Of a stretch of 64,000 bases of DNA, positions 44,349 to 53,294 are shown piece after piece. The translations under genes and the position numbers were made by a program. The notes beneath the pieces were generated by a model. That model made no database searches. It was not told the origin of the DNA and saw only the letters and a program-made list of their open reading frames with translations. Location: the NCBI RefSeq assembly GCF_902477725.1, contig NZ_CABSIF010000008.1, positions 1-64,000 on the forward strand, written 5' to 3'. The stretch comes from an uncultured Desulfovibrio sp. (GTDB taxonomy: Bacteria > Desulfobacterota > Desulfovibrionia > Desulfovibrionales > Desulfovibrionaceae). Every line of letters begins with the position of its first letter. Positions within the stretch are counted from its first letter, which is position 1.

Positions 44349-45165
44349 GCCCCCAGTATGTCACAGCCAACCGTTTGAGGGAAGCTCCCCCACTGGTGCT
44401 GACAAAAATTTTGTTCCGCGTATCTGGCGCTTTGGCGAGGTGGGCTCCTGCCTTGATACCGCTGCAAACCTTGCGGCGCGGGGCTGGCTTGATCCGTGGG
44501 ACAGTGTTCAGGTTGTCAGCCAGACAGCGGGGCGCGGGCAGTTGCGGCGTCAGTGGCATTCGCCTGCGGGCAACGTGTATGCGGCCCTGCGTCTGCCGCT
44601 TGCGCCTCCTTTTGACGGCACGGCGGCGGCCCCGGCAGTGGGTGCCCTGCTGGCCGAAGCCCTGGCAATGGACGGTTGGCAGGTGCGCCTGAAATGGCCC
44701 AATGATCTTGTGCTGTGTACGTCGGAAGACGAACCCAGAAAACTGGCAGGCATACTGCTGGAAGAGCGGGGCGGGGTGCTGCTGGCTGGCATTGGCATAA
44801 ATGTGTGCTGGTCGCCACCGGTGGAGCAGATGCGGGCGGACGCCGCTCTAGAGGCAACCAGCCTTGCCACCCAGTATAAATCCGCCACTTTTGCACCTCC
44901 AATGGCCGAAGCCTTGTGGCAAACCCTTGTAAAGCGCATGTTTTCAGCTTATATTAACTGCCACTCTTTTCCCGAGGGGTGGAGAGCCCGTGCGGAGTCT
45001 CTTTTGCTCTGGCGCGGCGAGAACGTGGAGCTGCGTGACGATGACCGCATCGTACGCGGCTGGCTGGCGGGCCTAGGAACGTCAGGCGGCCTGTGTCTTA
45101 ACATCAACGGACGGCTTGAGGAATTCATTTGCGGTAGTCTCCGGCTGAGCCCTGCGCGGGAATGA
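44347..45165 (+). CDS. birA: Biotin-[acetyl-CoA-carboxylase] ligase
   Basis: Attaches biotin to the acceptor lysine of biotin-dependent enzymes. 272 aa, with no N-terminal DNA-binding domain, so it is not a repressor. Core motifs: SQTAGRGQLRRQWHSPAGN (ATP/biotin loop), LKWPNDLVL, and KLAGILLEERGGVLLAGIGIN. The C-terminal SH3-like domain is present. The most likely client, pyruvate carboxylase, begins 132 bases downstream. The only plausible start overlaps the cca start on the other strand (shared CATG). Confidence 0.93.
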   Translation: MPPVCHSQPFEGSSPTGADKNFVPRIWRFGEVGSCLDTAANLAARGWLDPWDSVQVVSQTAGRGQLRRQWHSPAGNVYAALRLPLAPPFDGTAAAPAVGALLAEALAMDGWQVRLKWPNDLVLCTSEDEPRKLAGILLEERGGVLLAGIGINVCWSPPVEQMRADAALEATSLATQYKSATFAPPMAEALWQTLVKRMFSAYINCHSFPEGWRARAESLLLWRGENVELRDDDRIVRGWLAGLGTSGGLCLNINGRLEEFICGSLRLSPARE

Positions 45166-45297
45166 CGCGGGATTATGGTCATTCCGGCATGGTTGGGCCT
45201 GGGGGCATCGCCGCCCAATGCGAAGCACTAAGCGTGTTTTCGCCGTCTAACGCCGGTGCGTGGGCAGAAATGCGCCGGTAGAAAAGGGCTGAAAGGC

Positions 45298-48200
45298 ATG
45301 GCCAACAAGACATTCTCGGAAGTTCAGGATTTTTTGAAGGGCAAGGTAATACTGGTAGCTAACCGCGGTATTCCGGCCCGTCGCATTTGTCGTTCCATCC
45401 GCGAACGTTTTGACGCGGTAGCGGCAATGACTGCGACTGATGTGGACAAAACGGCCCCTGCGGCCTCAACGGCGCAGGAACTGATGCTGCTCGGGACAGA
45501 CCCCCGCGCGTATCTGGATATTGACCGCATTATCGACAAAGCCAAACAACGTGGCGTAGTCGGCATTCACCCAGGCTGGGGGTTTGCTTCCGAGGACACG
45601 CGCTTTCCGCAGCGCTGCAAAGAGGCGGGCATCACCTTTATCGGCGCGACAGCCGAGGCCATGAACCTGTTGGGCAACAAGGTTCAGGCTCGAGAAGTGG
45701 CTCGCAAATTGGGCATTCCTGTTGTGCCCGGCTCTGAAGGAGCCGTGGATATTCCTACCGCCCGCCAGCTTATCAACGAGATCGGGCTGCCCATCATGCT
45801 TAAGGCAGAAGGGGGCGGCGGTGGACGCGGTATTTTTGCCATCCATAACGAGGCTGACCTGGAAGATGCCTTTTTCAAGGCTTCCACCATGGCTCAGGCT
45901 TCGTTTGGCAATCCGCGCCTGTTTGTGGAAAAGTTCCTTGCCGATGTGCGCCACATTGAAATTCAGGTCATTGCCGATATGTACGGCAACGTGTTCGCCT
46001 TTGACGAACGCGATTGCACCGTGCAGCGCAACCACCAGAAACTCATTGAAATCACGCCTTCGCCCTGGCCGGGTATGACCAAGGCCCTGCGCGACAGGCT
46101 CAAGGATTATTCCCGCCGCCTGGTTCGCGCCGTGGGCTACCATTCGCTTGCCACGGTCGAATTCCTCGTTACGCCTGACGGTACGCCGTACCTTATTGAA
46201 GTTAACACCCGTTTGCAGGTTGAGCACGGCATCACCGAATGCCGCTATGGCATTGACCTTGTGGAAGAGCAGATCGCCGTGGCCTTTGGCGCGGAACTGC
46301 GCTACCGCGAAGAAAGCCAGCGTCCTTCGTACTGGGCCATGCAGGTGCGTATCAACTGCGAAAACCCGCAGGACAACTTCGCCCCCAATTCCGGCCTCAT
46401 TTCGCGCTATGTGTCGCCCGGCGGCCCTGGCGTGCGCCTTGATTCCAATATCAGCGCAGGCTACGAGTTCCCCGCCAACTACGACTCTGCGGGCGCTCTG
46501 CTTATTTCGTACGCAACCGACTGGGAAAAGATTCTGGGCATCACTGAACGCGCTTTGAGCGAATATGTGATTGGCGGCATCAAAACCACCATTCCCTTCT
46601 TCCGTCAGGTCATCAAGCACCCGCTGTTCAAACAGGGCAACATTAATACCAACTTCATCGCCACGCATCCCGAGCTCATGGTCTACACCGACCTTGCGCC
46701 CGAAGGCGAGCGTCTTGCCAAGCTGGTGGCCGAAATTTCGGCCAAGGGCTTCAACCCCTACGTGCAGCTTGGCGAATACCGTTCAAGCTCCACGCCCTGT
46801 CTTGGACCCTTTGAGCCTGTGCTGCCACCCATAAGCACGGCTGCGCGCCGTCAGCCTTCGCCCTATCCGCAGGGCGACCGCATGGCCACGCTGGATTACA
46901 TCCGTGATTCTGGACTGGTGCACTTTACCGACACCACTACCCGCGACCTCACGCAGTCCAACTCCGGCAACCGCCTGCGCCTTGCCGAGGACAGACTCAT
47001 GGGTCCCTACCTTGACAATGCGGGCTTTTTCTCGCTCGAAAACGGCGGCGGGGCGCACTTCCATGTGGCCATGCTGGCCAACATGACCTACCCCTTCACC
47101 GAAGCCAAGGAATGGAACCGCTTTGCGCCCAAAACCCTCAAGCAGCTGCTGGTGCGCTCCACCAACGTGCTTGGGTATACGCCGCAGCCGCGCAACCTCA
47201 TGCTCAAAACGGGCGAAATGATTTGCGACCACTATCAGGTCGTACGTTGCTTCGACTTTTTGAACCATGTGGAAAACATGCGCCCCATTGCCGAAGTGGT
47301 CATGGATCGCAAGGACATTATCTTCCAGCCCGCCATTTCCATGTCGTGGGCCAAGGGTTTTGACGTCAAGCACTACCTGGGCGTTACCGAAGCCATGCTG
47401 CGCATGGTGGGCGACATCATGGGCGCAAGCCCCAAGGAAGCCTCGCGCCACATCATTCTGGGCCTCAAGGACATGGCCGGCGTTTGCCCGCCGCGCTTCA
47501 TGGATGAACTGGTCAAAGCCCTGCGCAAAGCCTGGCCCGAACTTGTGCTGCACTACCACAGGCACTATACAGACGGCTTGTTCGTGCCCTCGTGCGGTGC
47601 TGCGGCCAAGGCCGGCGCGCACATCATCGACGTGGGCCTCGGCTCTTCGGTGCGTTCTTATGGTCAGGGCGATGTGCTCGCCACCATGGCCTATATTGAA
47701 GACGAACTGGGCCTCAAGTGCAGCCTTGATAAAAACGCCATTCGTGACGCCAATTTCGTCTGCAAGCAGATCATGCCCTATTACGACCGCTACTGTGCGC
47801 CGTACTTCCAGGGTATTGACTATGACGTAACGCGCCACGGCATGCCCGGCGGGGCCACTTCCTCCTCGCAGGAAGGCGCCATGAAGCAGGGGTACATTCA
47901 CCTGCTGCCCTACATGCTCAAGTTCCTTGAAGGCACCCGCCAGATCGTGCGCTATCACGATGTTACGCCCGGCTCGCAGATCACCTGGAACACGGCGTTT
48001 CTGGCCGTTACAGGCGCATGGAAGCGGGGTGGCGAAGACGAAGTGCGCTACCTGCTGGAAGTGCTGGGTCAGGTCACCCGCACCCCTGAAAAAGAACTTA
48101 CGGACGAAATGCGCCGCGCACGTCTGAACATCTATCAGGACTGCAACGACGCCTTCCGCAACCTGCTTCAGGGCAAGTTCGGCAAACTGCCGCTCGGCTT

Positions 48201-48999
48201 CCCGGCTGACTGGGTCTATCAGAGTGCTTTCGGCTCTGACTGGAAGAGCGCCATGGCGGCCCGCACCGAGACTTCGCCCCTTGAATCGCTGGCAGAAGTG
48301 AACCTTGCAGCCGAAGAAAAGGCCTGCACCGAAATTCTGAAGCGTAAGCCCAACGATGAAGAATTCGTGCTGTACCTTAACCATCCGGCGGACGCGCTCA
48401 AGACCATCCAGTTCAAGTCCAAATTCGGCGACCCCAACAACCTGCCTTTGCACGTATGGTTCGAGGGGCTGAAAGTCGGCCAGGATCTGTACTTCAACGA
48501 CAGCAGCGGCAAGCCCCACCACCTCTTGCTGCTCAGCATATCCAACCCCAACGAGGCGGGCATCTCCATCTGCCGTTACGTGCTCGACTCCGAATTCATG
48601 AGCTGCGAGGTTCAGGTTCGTCAGCCTTCGGGCAACGGTGCAAAGAGCACGCTCATGGCCGATACGGCCAACAAGTATCACGTGGCCGCGCCGAGCAACG
48701 GCGACTTGTGGGTCATGTATGTGCATCCCGGTGATGTGGTCAAAGCGGGCGAAGAGCTCTTTAACGTTTCCATCATGAAGCAGGAAAAGGCCGTTCTGGC
48801 CCCCATTGACGGCATGGTGAAACGTGTGCTCAAAACCGCCGACTTTAAAGAAAACAAGCAAATGGTTTCGGTCAGAGAAGGTGAGCTTATTGTGGAGCTG
48901 GGGCCTGTGCCGCGCATATGCGGCAATGAGGCCTGCGGCCAGCCCATTCCTATGGATAACATCGCATTCTGCCCCTATTGCGGTGTGCGCGTAAGTTAA
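45298..48999 (+). CDS. pyc: Pyruvate carboxylase with C-terminal zinc ribbon
   Basis: Makes oxaloacetate from pyruvate, bicarbonate and ATP. 1233 aa, longer than the usual ~1150. The biotin carboxylase part has KAEGGGGGRGIF and EVNTRLQVEHGITE. The carboxyltransferase has HFTDTTTRDLTQSNSG, LKDMAG (Lys about 724) and HYHRHYTD (about 752), where standard enzymes have a shorter HTHD. The biotinyl domain has NVSIMKQEKAV (acceptor Lys about 1160) instead of AMKM. A C-x4-C-x11-C-x2-C zinc ribbon forms the last ~25 residues. The ATG at 45298 precedes family-like sequence with AAAGG just upstream. Lies between birA and a PEP-synthase-like gene. Confidence 0.93.
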   Translation: MANKTFSEVQDFLKGKVILVANRGIPARRICRSIRERFDAVAAMTATDVDKTAPAASTAQELMLLGTDPRAYLDIDRIIDKAKQRGVVGIHPGWGFASEDTRFPQRCKEAGITFIGATAEAMNLLGNKVQAREVARKLGIPVVPGSEGAVDIPTARQLINEIGLPIMLKAEGGGGGRGIFAIHNEADLEDAFFKASTMAQASFGNPRLFVEKFLADVRHIEIQVIADMYGNVFAFDERDCTVQRNHQKLIEITPSPWPGMTKALRDRLKDYSRRLVRAVGYHSLATVEFLVTPDGTPYLIEVNTRLQVEHGITECRYGIDLVEEQIAVAFGAELRYREESQRPSYWAMQVRINCENPQDNFAPNSGLISRYVSPGGPGVRLDSNISAGYEFPANYDSAGALLISYATDWEKILGITERALSEYVIGGIKTTIPFFRQVIKHPLFKQGNINTNFIATHPELMVYTDLAPEGERLAKLVAEISAKGFNPYVQLGEYRSSSTPCLGPFEPVLPPISTAARRQPSPYPQGDRMATLDYIRDSGLVHFTDTTTRDLTQSNSGNRLRLAEDRLMGPYLDNAGFFSLENGGGAHFHVAMLANMTYPFTEAKEWNRFAPKTLKQLLVRSTNVLGYTPQPRNLMLKTGEMICDHYQVVRCFDFLNHVENMRPIAEVVMDRKDIIFQPAISMSWAKGFDVKHYLGVTEAMLRMVGDIMGASPKEASRHIILGLKDMAGVCPPRFMDELVKALRKAWPELVLHYHRHYTDGLFVPSCGAAAKAGAHIIDVGLGSSVRSYGQGDVLATMAYIEDELGLKCSLDKNAIRDANFVCKQIMPYYDRYCAPYFQGIDYDVTRHGMPGGATSSSQEGAMKQGYIHLLPYMLKFLEGTRQIVRYHDVTPGSQITWNTAFLAVTGAWKRGGEDEVRYLLEVLGQVTRTPEKELTDEMRRARLNIYQDCNDAFRNLLQGKFGKLPLGFPADWVYQSAFGSDWKSAMAARTETSPLESLAEVNLAAEEKACTEILKRKPNDEEFVLYLNHPADALKTIQFKSKFGDPNNLPLHVWFEGLKVGQDLYFNDSSGKPHHLLLLSISNPNEAGISICRYVLDSEFMSCEVQVRQPSGNGAKSTLMADTANKYHVAAPSNGDLWVMYVHPGDVVKAGEELFNVSIMKQEKAVLAPIDGMVKRVLKTADFKENKQMVSVREGELIVELGPVPRICGNEACGQPIPMDNIAFCPYCGVRVS

Positions 49000-49096
49000 T
49001 TACTACGCTCACTACTGGAATTTGTGGACAGTTCCTTAATGGCGATATACAATTTCCAAGGTTGTAAAGCTTCTGTTTCCCAAACCGGAGGAAGAC

Positions 49097-52000
49097 ATGG
49101 CTAAGATTCCCGCCGCCAAACCTGCGCAGAACAAACCCAAGGGCGCCGCGCCCGAGGCAGTTCAGAAAAAACTGGTGCTTGATGGTGCCGAAATTGTGCA
49201 GATTGGTCCCGAAGCGGAGTTGCTTGTTGGTGGTAAGAACTACAACACTGCCCTGATCAGTCAGATCCAGGGCATTCAGGCGCCCCATTTTCGCGCCATC
49301 TCATCCATTGCCTTTCATCATCTGCTTGATGAAACAAAGGTTAATGGGCGTGTGGTACGCAGCGTGGTGGACCGTGAATACGGGCGCATTGACTGGAACG
49401 ACCCCGAAATCAACCAGGATCCGGACTTCTTGCAGAAGTTCGTGCGCCAGCTCGGCAAGCAGATTCATCAGGCCGCGCTGGCGGAAGGCGAGCAGACCAA
49501 TACCAAGCTGCGCACCTTTATCAATAATATAGTCGAAGGCTTCGCCACCTCCCCCGAGGGCATCGACCAGTTGCGCAAGCGCTCGGTCATGGTGCAGGCA
49601 GCCATTTTGTCTGTTGAAGTGCCGCACGATGTTGCGGAAGCCGTGCGCGGCGCATACCGCGACATCTGCCGCGAAAACGAAGACGACATGACCCCCGTGG
49701 CCGTGCGTTCTTCCGCTGCAGGCGAAGACTCGCGCAAGAAGGCCTTTGCCGGTCTGCAGGATACCTACCTGAACATGGTGGGTGAAGACAAAGTAGTGGA
49801 AGCCTACCATTGGGACTGCTCCTCTGCCTATAATCTGCGCTCCATGACCTACCGACGCGAGGCCATCCTTGATGCTCTGGCCAAGGCCGAAGAAACCGGC
49901 GATGAGAGCATTGCTGAAAACGCCAAGCTTGAGTGGGCCATTGAGCACACCTCGCTTTCTGTCTGCATGATGCAGATGATCAATCCCGTGATCTCCGGTA
50001 CGGCCTTTTCTGCCGATACTGCCACGGGTTGCCGCGGCACCGACCGCCGCGAACTGGTCAGCATTGATGCCAGCTACGGCCTCGGCGAGGCTGTGGTAGG
50101 CGGCAAGGTGACGCCTGACAAGCTTTATGTCTTCCAGCGCGATGACGGCGGCGAAGTTGTGATCCGCCAGATGGGCTGCAAGGACATGAAGATCGTCTAT
50201 GACGAACGTGGCGGCACCCGTGAAGTGGAAGTTTCCGAGCTTGAGGCTCTGCGCTGGGCGCTTTCGCTCAGCCAGGCCGAACGCGTAGCCCAGGGTGTGC
50301 GCTCCGTCAGCAAGGCTTACGGCGGCATCATCATGGATACGGAATTCTGCATTGACGCCAACGACAAGCTCTGGTTCGTCCAGGCGCGGCCCGAAACCCG
50401 CTGGAACGATGACCTTGAGCTGCACCCCCATACCATCTTCATGCGCCGCCGCGAGGTAGATGCCAAAGCCGCCGCCGAAGCCGAAGTGCTGGTGGAAGGC
50501 AATGGCGCTTCACGCGGGGCTGGTCAGGGTACCGTGCGCTTTTTGCGTTCTGCCCTTGAACTGAACAAGATCGCCAAGGGCGATGTGCTTGCCGCCGAAC
50601 GCACCGACCCGGACATGGTGCCGGGCATGCGTGTGGCCTCGGCCATTATGGCCGATGTGGGCGGCGACACGAGCCACGCGGCCATTACCTCGCGCGAGCT
50701 TGGCATTGCCGCCATTATTGGCATTCAGCGCCTTGACATACTGCGTGCGCTCGACGGCGCGGAAGTGACCGTTGACGGCACACGCGGCAAGGTCTATCGC
50801 GGCCTTTTGCCCCTGCACCTTGTGGGCGGCGAAATGGATCTCTCCAAGCTGCCCCTTACCAAGACCAAGGTCGGCCTTGTGCTGGCCGATGTGGGTCAGG
50901 CGCTGTTCCTCTCCCGTCTGCGCAACTTCCCCCAGTTTGAAGTGGGCCTGCTGCGCGCGGAATTCATGCTTGGCAACATCAGCATCCATCCGCAGGCACT
51001 GGAAGCCTTTGACAACGGCGAACTGGAAAATGTGGTGCACAGCAAGCTGAAAGAGCTTGAAAACCGCCTTTCCAAGGTGCTGCGCGAGCAGATGGCTGCC
51101 GGGCTGATCGTGTTCAACTTTAACCTGCGCGAATACGTGGGCGAAGTGACCGGCCTTGCCGCAGAGGTTGAAGCCTTTGCCGAAGCGAGCAAGAGCCTGA
51201 ATGCGGAAGAAGTGCTGATGCAGCACCGCAAAATGCGCGAACTGGATCACAAGGTTGACCAGCACCTCGAAATGGCCTCGCGCCGTATTGAAGTGCTCAA
51301 GACCTCCAATGATCTGGCCGACCATGTTCGCATCATCATGGGTTACGATGACGCTCTGGCCCTGCTGAATCCGGCTGACCCCGAATCCGCCAAGCGTGTT
51401 GCCGAAATCGAAGCCACTGTTGAAGAACATGTGCGCCGCATCAAGGATCTGCCCGCAGTCACCAAGTTGATGGACAACATCAACCATCTGCGTGAAGAAG
51501 TGAGCCTGCGCTCCGGCCTGAAAAAGGAAATGGACGACCTGCGCAACCTGACGGACAAAATTCGCGGCATCATCAAGTCCCGCGGCTTCCGTACCGGCAA
51601 GGAGCATTACGTTCAGACCCTGGCCCAAAACCTGGCCCTCTTTGCCATGGCCTTCTACGGCAAGCCCATCACGTACCGCACAACCGACTTCAAGAGCAAC
51701 GAATACCGCAATCTGCTGGGCGGCAGCCTCTTTGAACATACCGAAGACAACCCCATGCTTGGCTATCGCGGCGTTTCCCGTAATATCCATGATTGGGAAA
51801 TTGAAGCCTTCAAGCTGGCCCGCGGCGTATACGGCGGCTCCAACCTGCGCATGATGCTGCCCTTTGTGCGCACTCTGGAAGAAGCCCGCTCCATGCGCAG
51901 CTACCTTGAGCAGGTTCACAAGCTCAAGAGCGGTCAGGACGGCCTGAAGATCATCCTCATGTCCGAGCTGCCTTCCAACGCCATTCTGGCCAAGCAGTTC

Positions 52001-52672
52001 ATCTCCGAGTTTGACGGCTTCTCCATCGGCTCCAACGACATGACCCAGATGGTGCTGGCGACAGACCGCGACAACTCGCGCCTGTCCCACATCTATGACG
52101 AGGAAGATCCCGCTGTTATCTGGGCCATCCTTGTCAGTATATTCACCGGGCAGAAGTACGCCAAGAAGGTGGGCTTCTGCGGTCAGGGCGTGTCCAACAG
52201 CATCATCCTGCGCGGCCTGGTCGCCATTGCGGGTATTACCTCCGCCTCGGTGGTGCCCGATACCTACTACCAGACCGTGTTCGACATCGCCTCTGTGGAA
52301 GGGGAAAACCATTCTGCCGCCGACCTCGGCAAGTGGCTTGCCGCCCAACACCACAAGCGCCTTGCCGATCTGATGGAAAAGACCGGTTACGGTCATATCC
52401 TCAAGAAGTACAAGGAACCGCAGGATATTCAGGAATGGTACGAGGGCGAGTTGCAGCGTCGGCACGAACAGTTCCGCGAGCACCTCGACACCCCCAAGGA
52501 AGCCTTTTACCGCGCTGAATTGCAGAGCTTCCGTTCCACTTTCCACAAGCCCGTGATCTACGCCACCTGGAACTGGAACGAAACGGTTGAGGATGCCCTG
52601 CATCACGCCGGCTTCCAGAACTTCGAGGAGCAGGCCAAGGCTTTGGAATACTCCCGCACGGTCAACGACTAG
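49097..52672 (+). CDS. PEP synthase/PPDK-like protein with coiled-coil insertion
   Basis: 1191 aa, against about 800 for E. coli PpsA. The N-terminal ATP-binding domain has VAVRSSAAGEDS and DASYGLGEAVVGGKVTPDKL. The central phosphohistidine domain has GGDTSHAAITSRELG (His about 526). The C-terminal PEP/pyruvate barrel begins with GLLRAEFMLG and HPQAL (about 631). It resumes at TYRTTDFKSNEYRNLLGG (about 858), NPMLGYRGVSR and FCGQGVSNS (catalytic Cys about 1027). The ~220-residue insert between the barrel parts is mostly coiled coil. It probably interconverts pyruvate and PEP beside pyruvate carboxylase. GGAGG lies seven bases before the ATG. Ends in a terminator. Confidence 0.88.
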   Translation: MAKIPAAKPAQNKPKGAAPEAVQKKLVLDGAEIVQIGPEAELLVGGKNYNTALISQIQGIQAPHFRAISSIAFHHLLDETKVNGRVVRSVVDREYGRIDWNDPEINQDPDFLQKFVRQLGKQIHQAALAEGEQTNTKLRTFINNIVEGFATSPEGIDQLRKRSVMVQAAILSVEVPHDVAEAVRGAYRDICRENEDDMTPVAVRSSAAGEDSRKKAFAGLQDTYLNMVGEDKVVEAYHWDCSSAYNLRSMTYRREAILDALAKAEETGDESIAENAKLEWAIEHTSLSVCMMQMINPVISGTAFSADTATGCRGTDRRELVSIDASYGLGEAVVGGKVTPDKLYVFQRDDGGEVVIRQMGCKDMKIVYDERGGTREVEVSELEALRWALSLSQAERVAQGVRSVSKAYGGIIMDTEFCIDANDKLWFVQARPETRWNDDLELHPHTIFMRRREVDAKAAAEAEVLVEGNGASRGAGQGTVRFLRSALELNKIAKGDVLAAERTDPDMVPGMRVASAIMADVGGDTSHAAITSRELGIAAIIGIQRLDILRALDGAEVTVDGTRGKVYRGLLPLHLVGGEMDLSKLPLTKTKVGLVLADVGQALFLSRLRNFPQFEVGLLRAEFMLGNISIHPQALEAFDNGELENVVHSKLKELENRLSKVLREQMAAGLIVFNFNLREYVGEVTGLAAEVEAFAEASKSLNAEEVLMQHRKMRELDHKVDQHLEMASRRIEVLKTSNDLADHVRIIMGYDDALALLNPADPESAKRVAEIEATVEEHVRRIKDLPAVTKLMDNINHLREEVSLRSGLKKEMDDLRNLTDKIRGIIKSRGFRTGKEHYVQTLAQNLALFAMAFYGKPITYRTTDFKSNEYRNLLGGSLFEHTEDNPMLGYRGVSRNIHDWEIEAFKLARGVYGGSNLRMMLPFVRTLEEARSMRSYLEQVHKLKSGQDGLKIILMSELPSNAILAKQFISEFDGFSIGSNDMTQMVLATDRDNSRLSHIYDEEDPAVIWAILVSIFTGQKYAKKVGFCGQGVSNSIILRGLVAIAGITSASVVPDTYYQTVFDIASVEGENHSAADLGKWLAAQHHKRLADLMEKTGYGHILKKYKEPQDIQEWYEGELQRRHEQFREHLDTPKEAFYRAELQSFRSTFHKPVIYATWNWNETVEDALHHAGFQNFEEQAKALEYSRTVND

Positions 52673-52702
52673 CGCAAGCCGGTCACTGCCGACTGATACA
52701 CC

Positions 52703-52733
52703 AAGGCCCGGATCTCAGGATTCGGGCCTTTTC
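52703..52733 (+). terminator. Terminator of PEP-synthase-like gene
   Basis: AAGGCCCG pairs with CGGGCCTT across a 14-base loop, followed by TT. Confidence 0.75.
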
Positions 52734-52801
52734 GCATACAGCGGAGTGGGTGACGCAATCTCTGGCTTCAAAAAAACTTTTTCTGCTTGCAGGAGAATCG
52801 T

Positions 52802-53182
52802 ATGCGCATGTGGATGTTACCCCCTGAAGGCATGTGCCGCAAACATTTGCTGGGCGAACACGTGGAACTGCATATGCTTCTTGGCAGCATGCGGCGCGGC
52901 AAGAGTATTGAGGGTTTTCTTTCTGGCGGATTGGTTGACCCGCAGCAACTTTTTGCGAGGCATGATGAACTTGTAACAGAGATGACCCGGCGTAGATTCA
53001 AACACACATCATCCATTGATGCGTGTGAATGTGCTTCTCTGGCTGCCCAGTATGCAGGCCGCACCTCCATCAACATTGCTGCCAATGCCGCTGAATTACG
53101 CCGTAGGTGCCCTGACTGCGCCCACCTGATGCAAGCGAAAAACGCCCCAACACAATCAAAAAACACAATTCCAGTCGGATGA
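52802..53182 (+). CDS. T4 endonuclease V-like (pyrimidine dimer DNA glycosylase family) protein
   Basis: 126 aa. The N-terminal MRMWMLPPEGMCRKHLLGEHVELHMLLGSM resembles T4 endonuclease V around its HLMAEYREL segment, including the conserved Glu. The next block, ARHDELVTEMTRRRFKH, matches the family's helical region. T4 endonuclease V uses the amino group of N-terminal Thr2 as nucleophile; here residue 2 is Arg, so glycosylase activity is uncertain. The C-terminal CPDCAHLMQAK may help bind metal. AGGAG lies six bases before the ATG at 52802; an earlier in-frame start lacks one. Confidence 0.7.
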   Translation: MRMWMLPPEGMCRKHLLGEHVELHMLLGSMRRGKSIEGFLSGGLVDPQQLFARHDELVTEMTRRRFKHTSSIDACECASLAAQYAGRTSINIAANAAELRRRCPDCAHLMQAKNAPTQSKNTIPVG

Positions 53183-53235
53183 TTTACGGGACAGATATCG
53201 CGCGCGCCATCAGCGCAATATTTTACTGCAGCGCA

Positions 53236-53272
53236 CGAAAAAGCCGGGCCTGGAAATCCAGACCCGGCTTTG
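53236..53272. terminator. Hairpin terminator between convergent genes
   Basis: AAAGCCGGGCCTGG with CCAGACCCGGCTTT forms a long stem with one mismatch and a short AAAT loop. A T run follows on the minus strand, so it mainly serves the 53295-54449 gene; it can also stop plus-strand transcription. Confidence 0.85.
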
Positions 53273-53294
53273 CATTTTCAGGCAGGGTAGAGCG

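Noticed and set aside
46783..48861. 692-codon minus-strand open frame
   Set aside because: Runs antisense to the pyruvate carboxylase gene, whose motifs are unmistakable; His/Val-rich composition is typical of a shadow frame in high-GC DNA.
50510..52606. 698-codon minus-strand open frame
   Set aside because: Antisense to the PEP-synthase-like gene; no recognisable domain.
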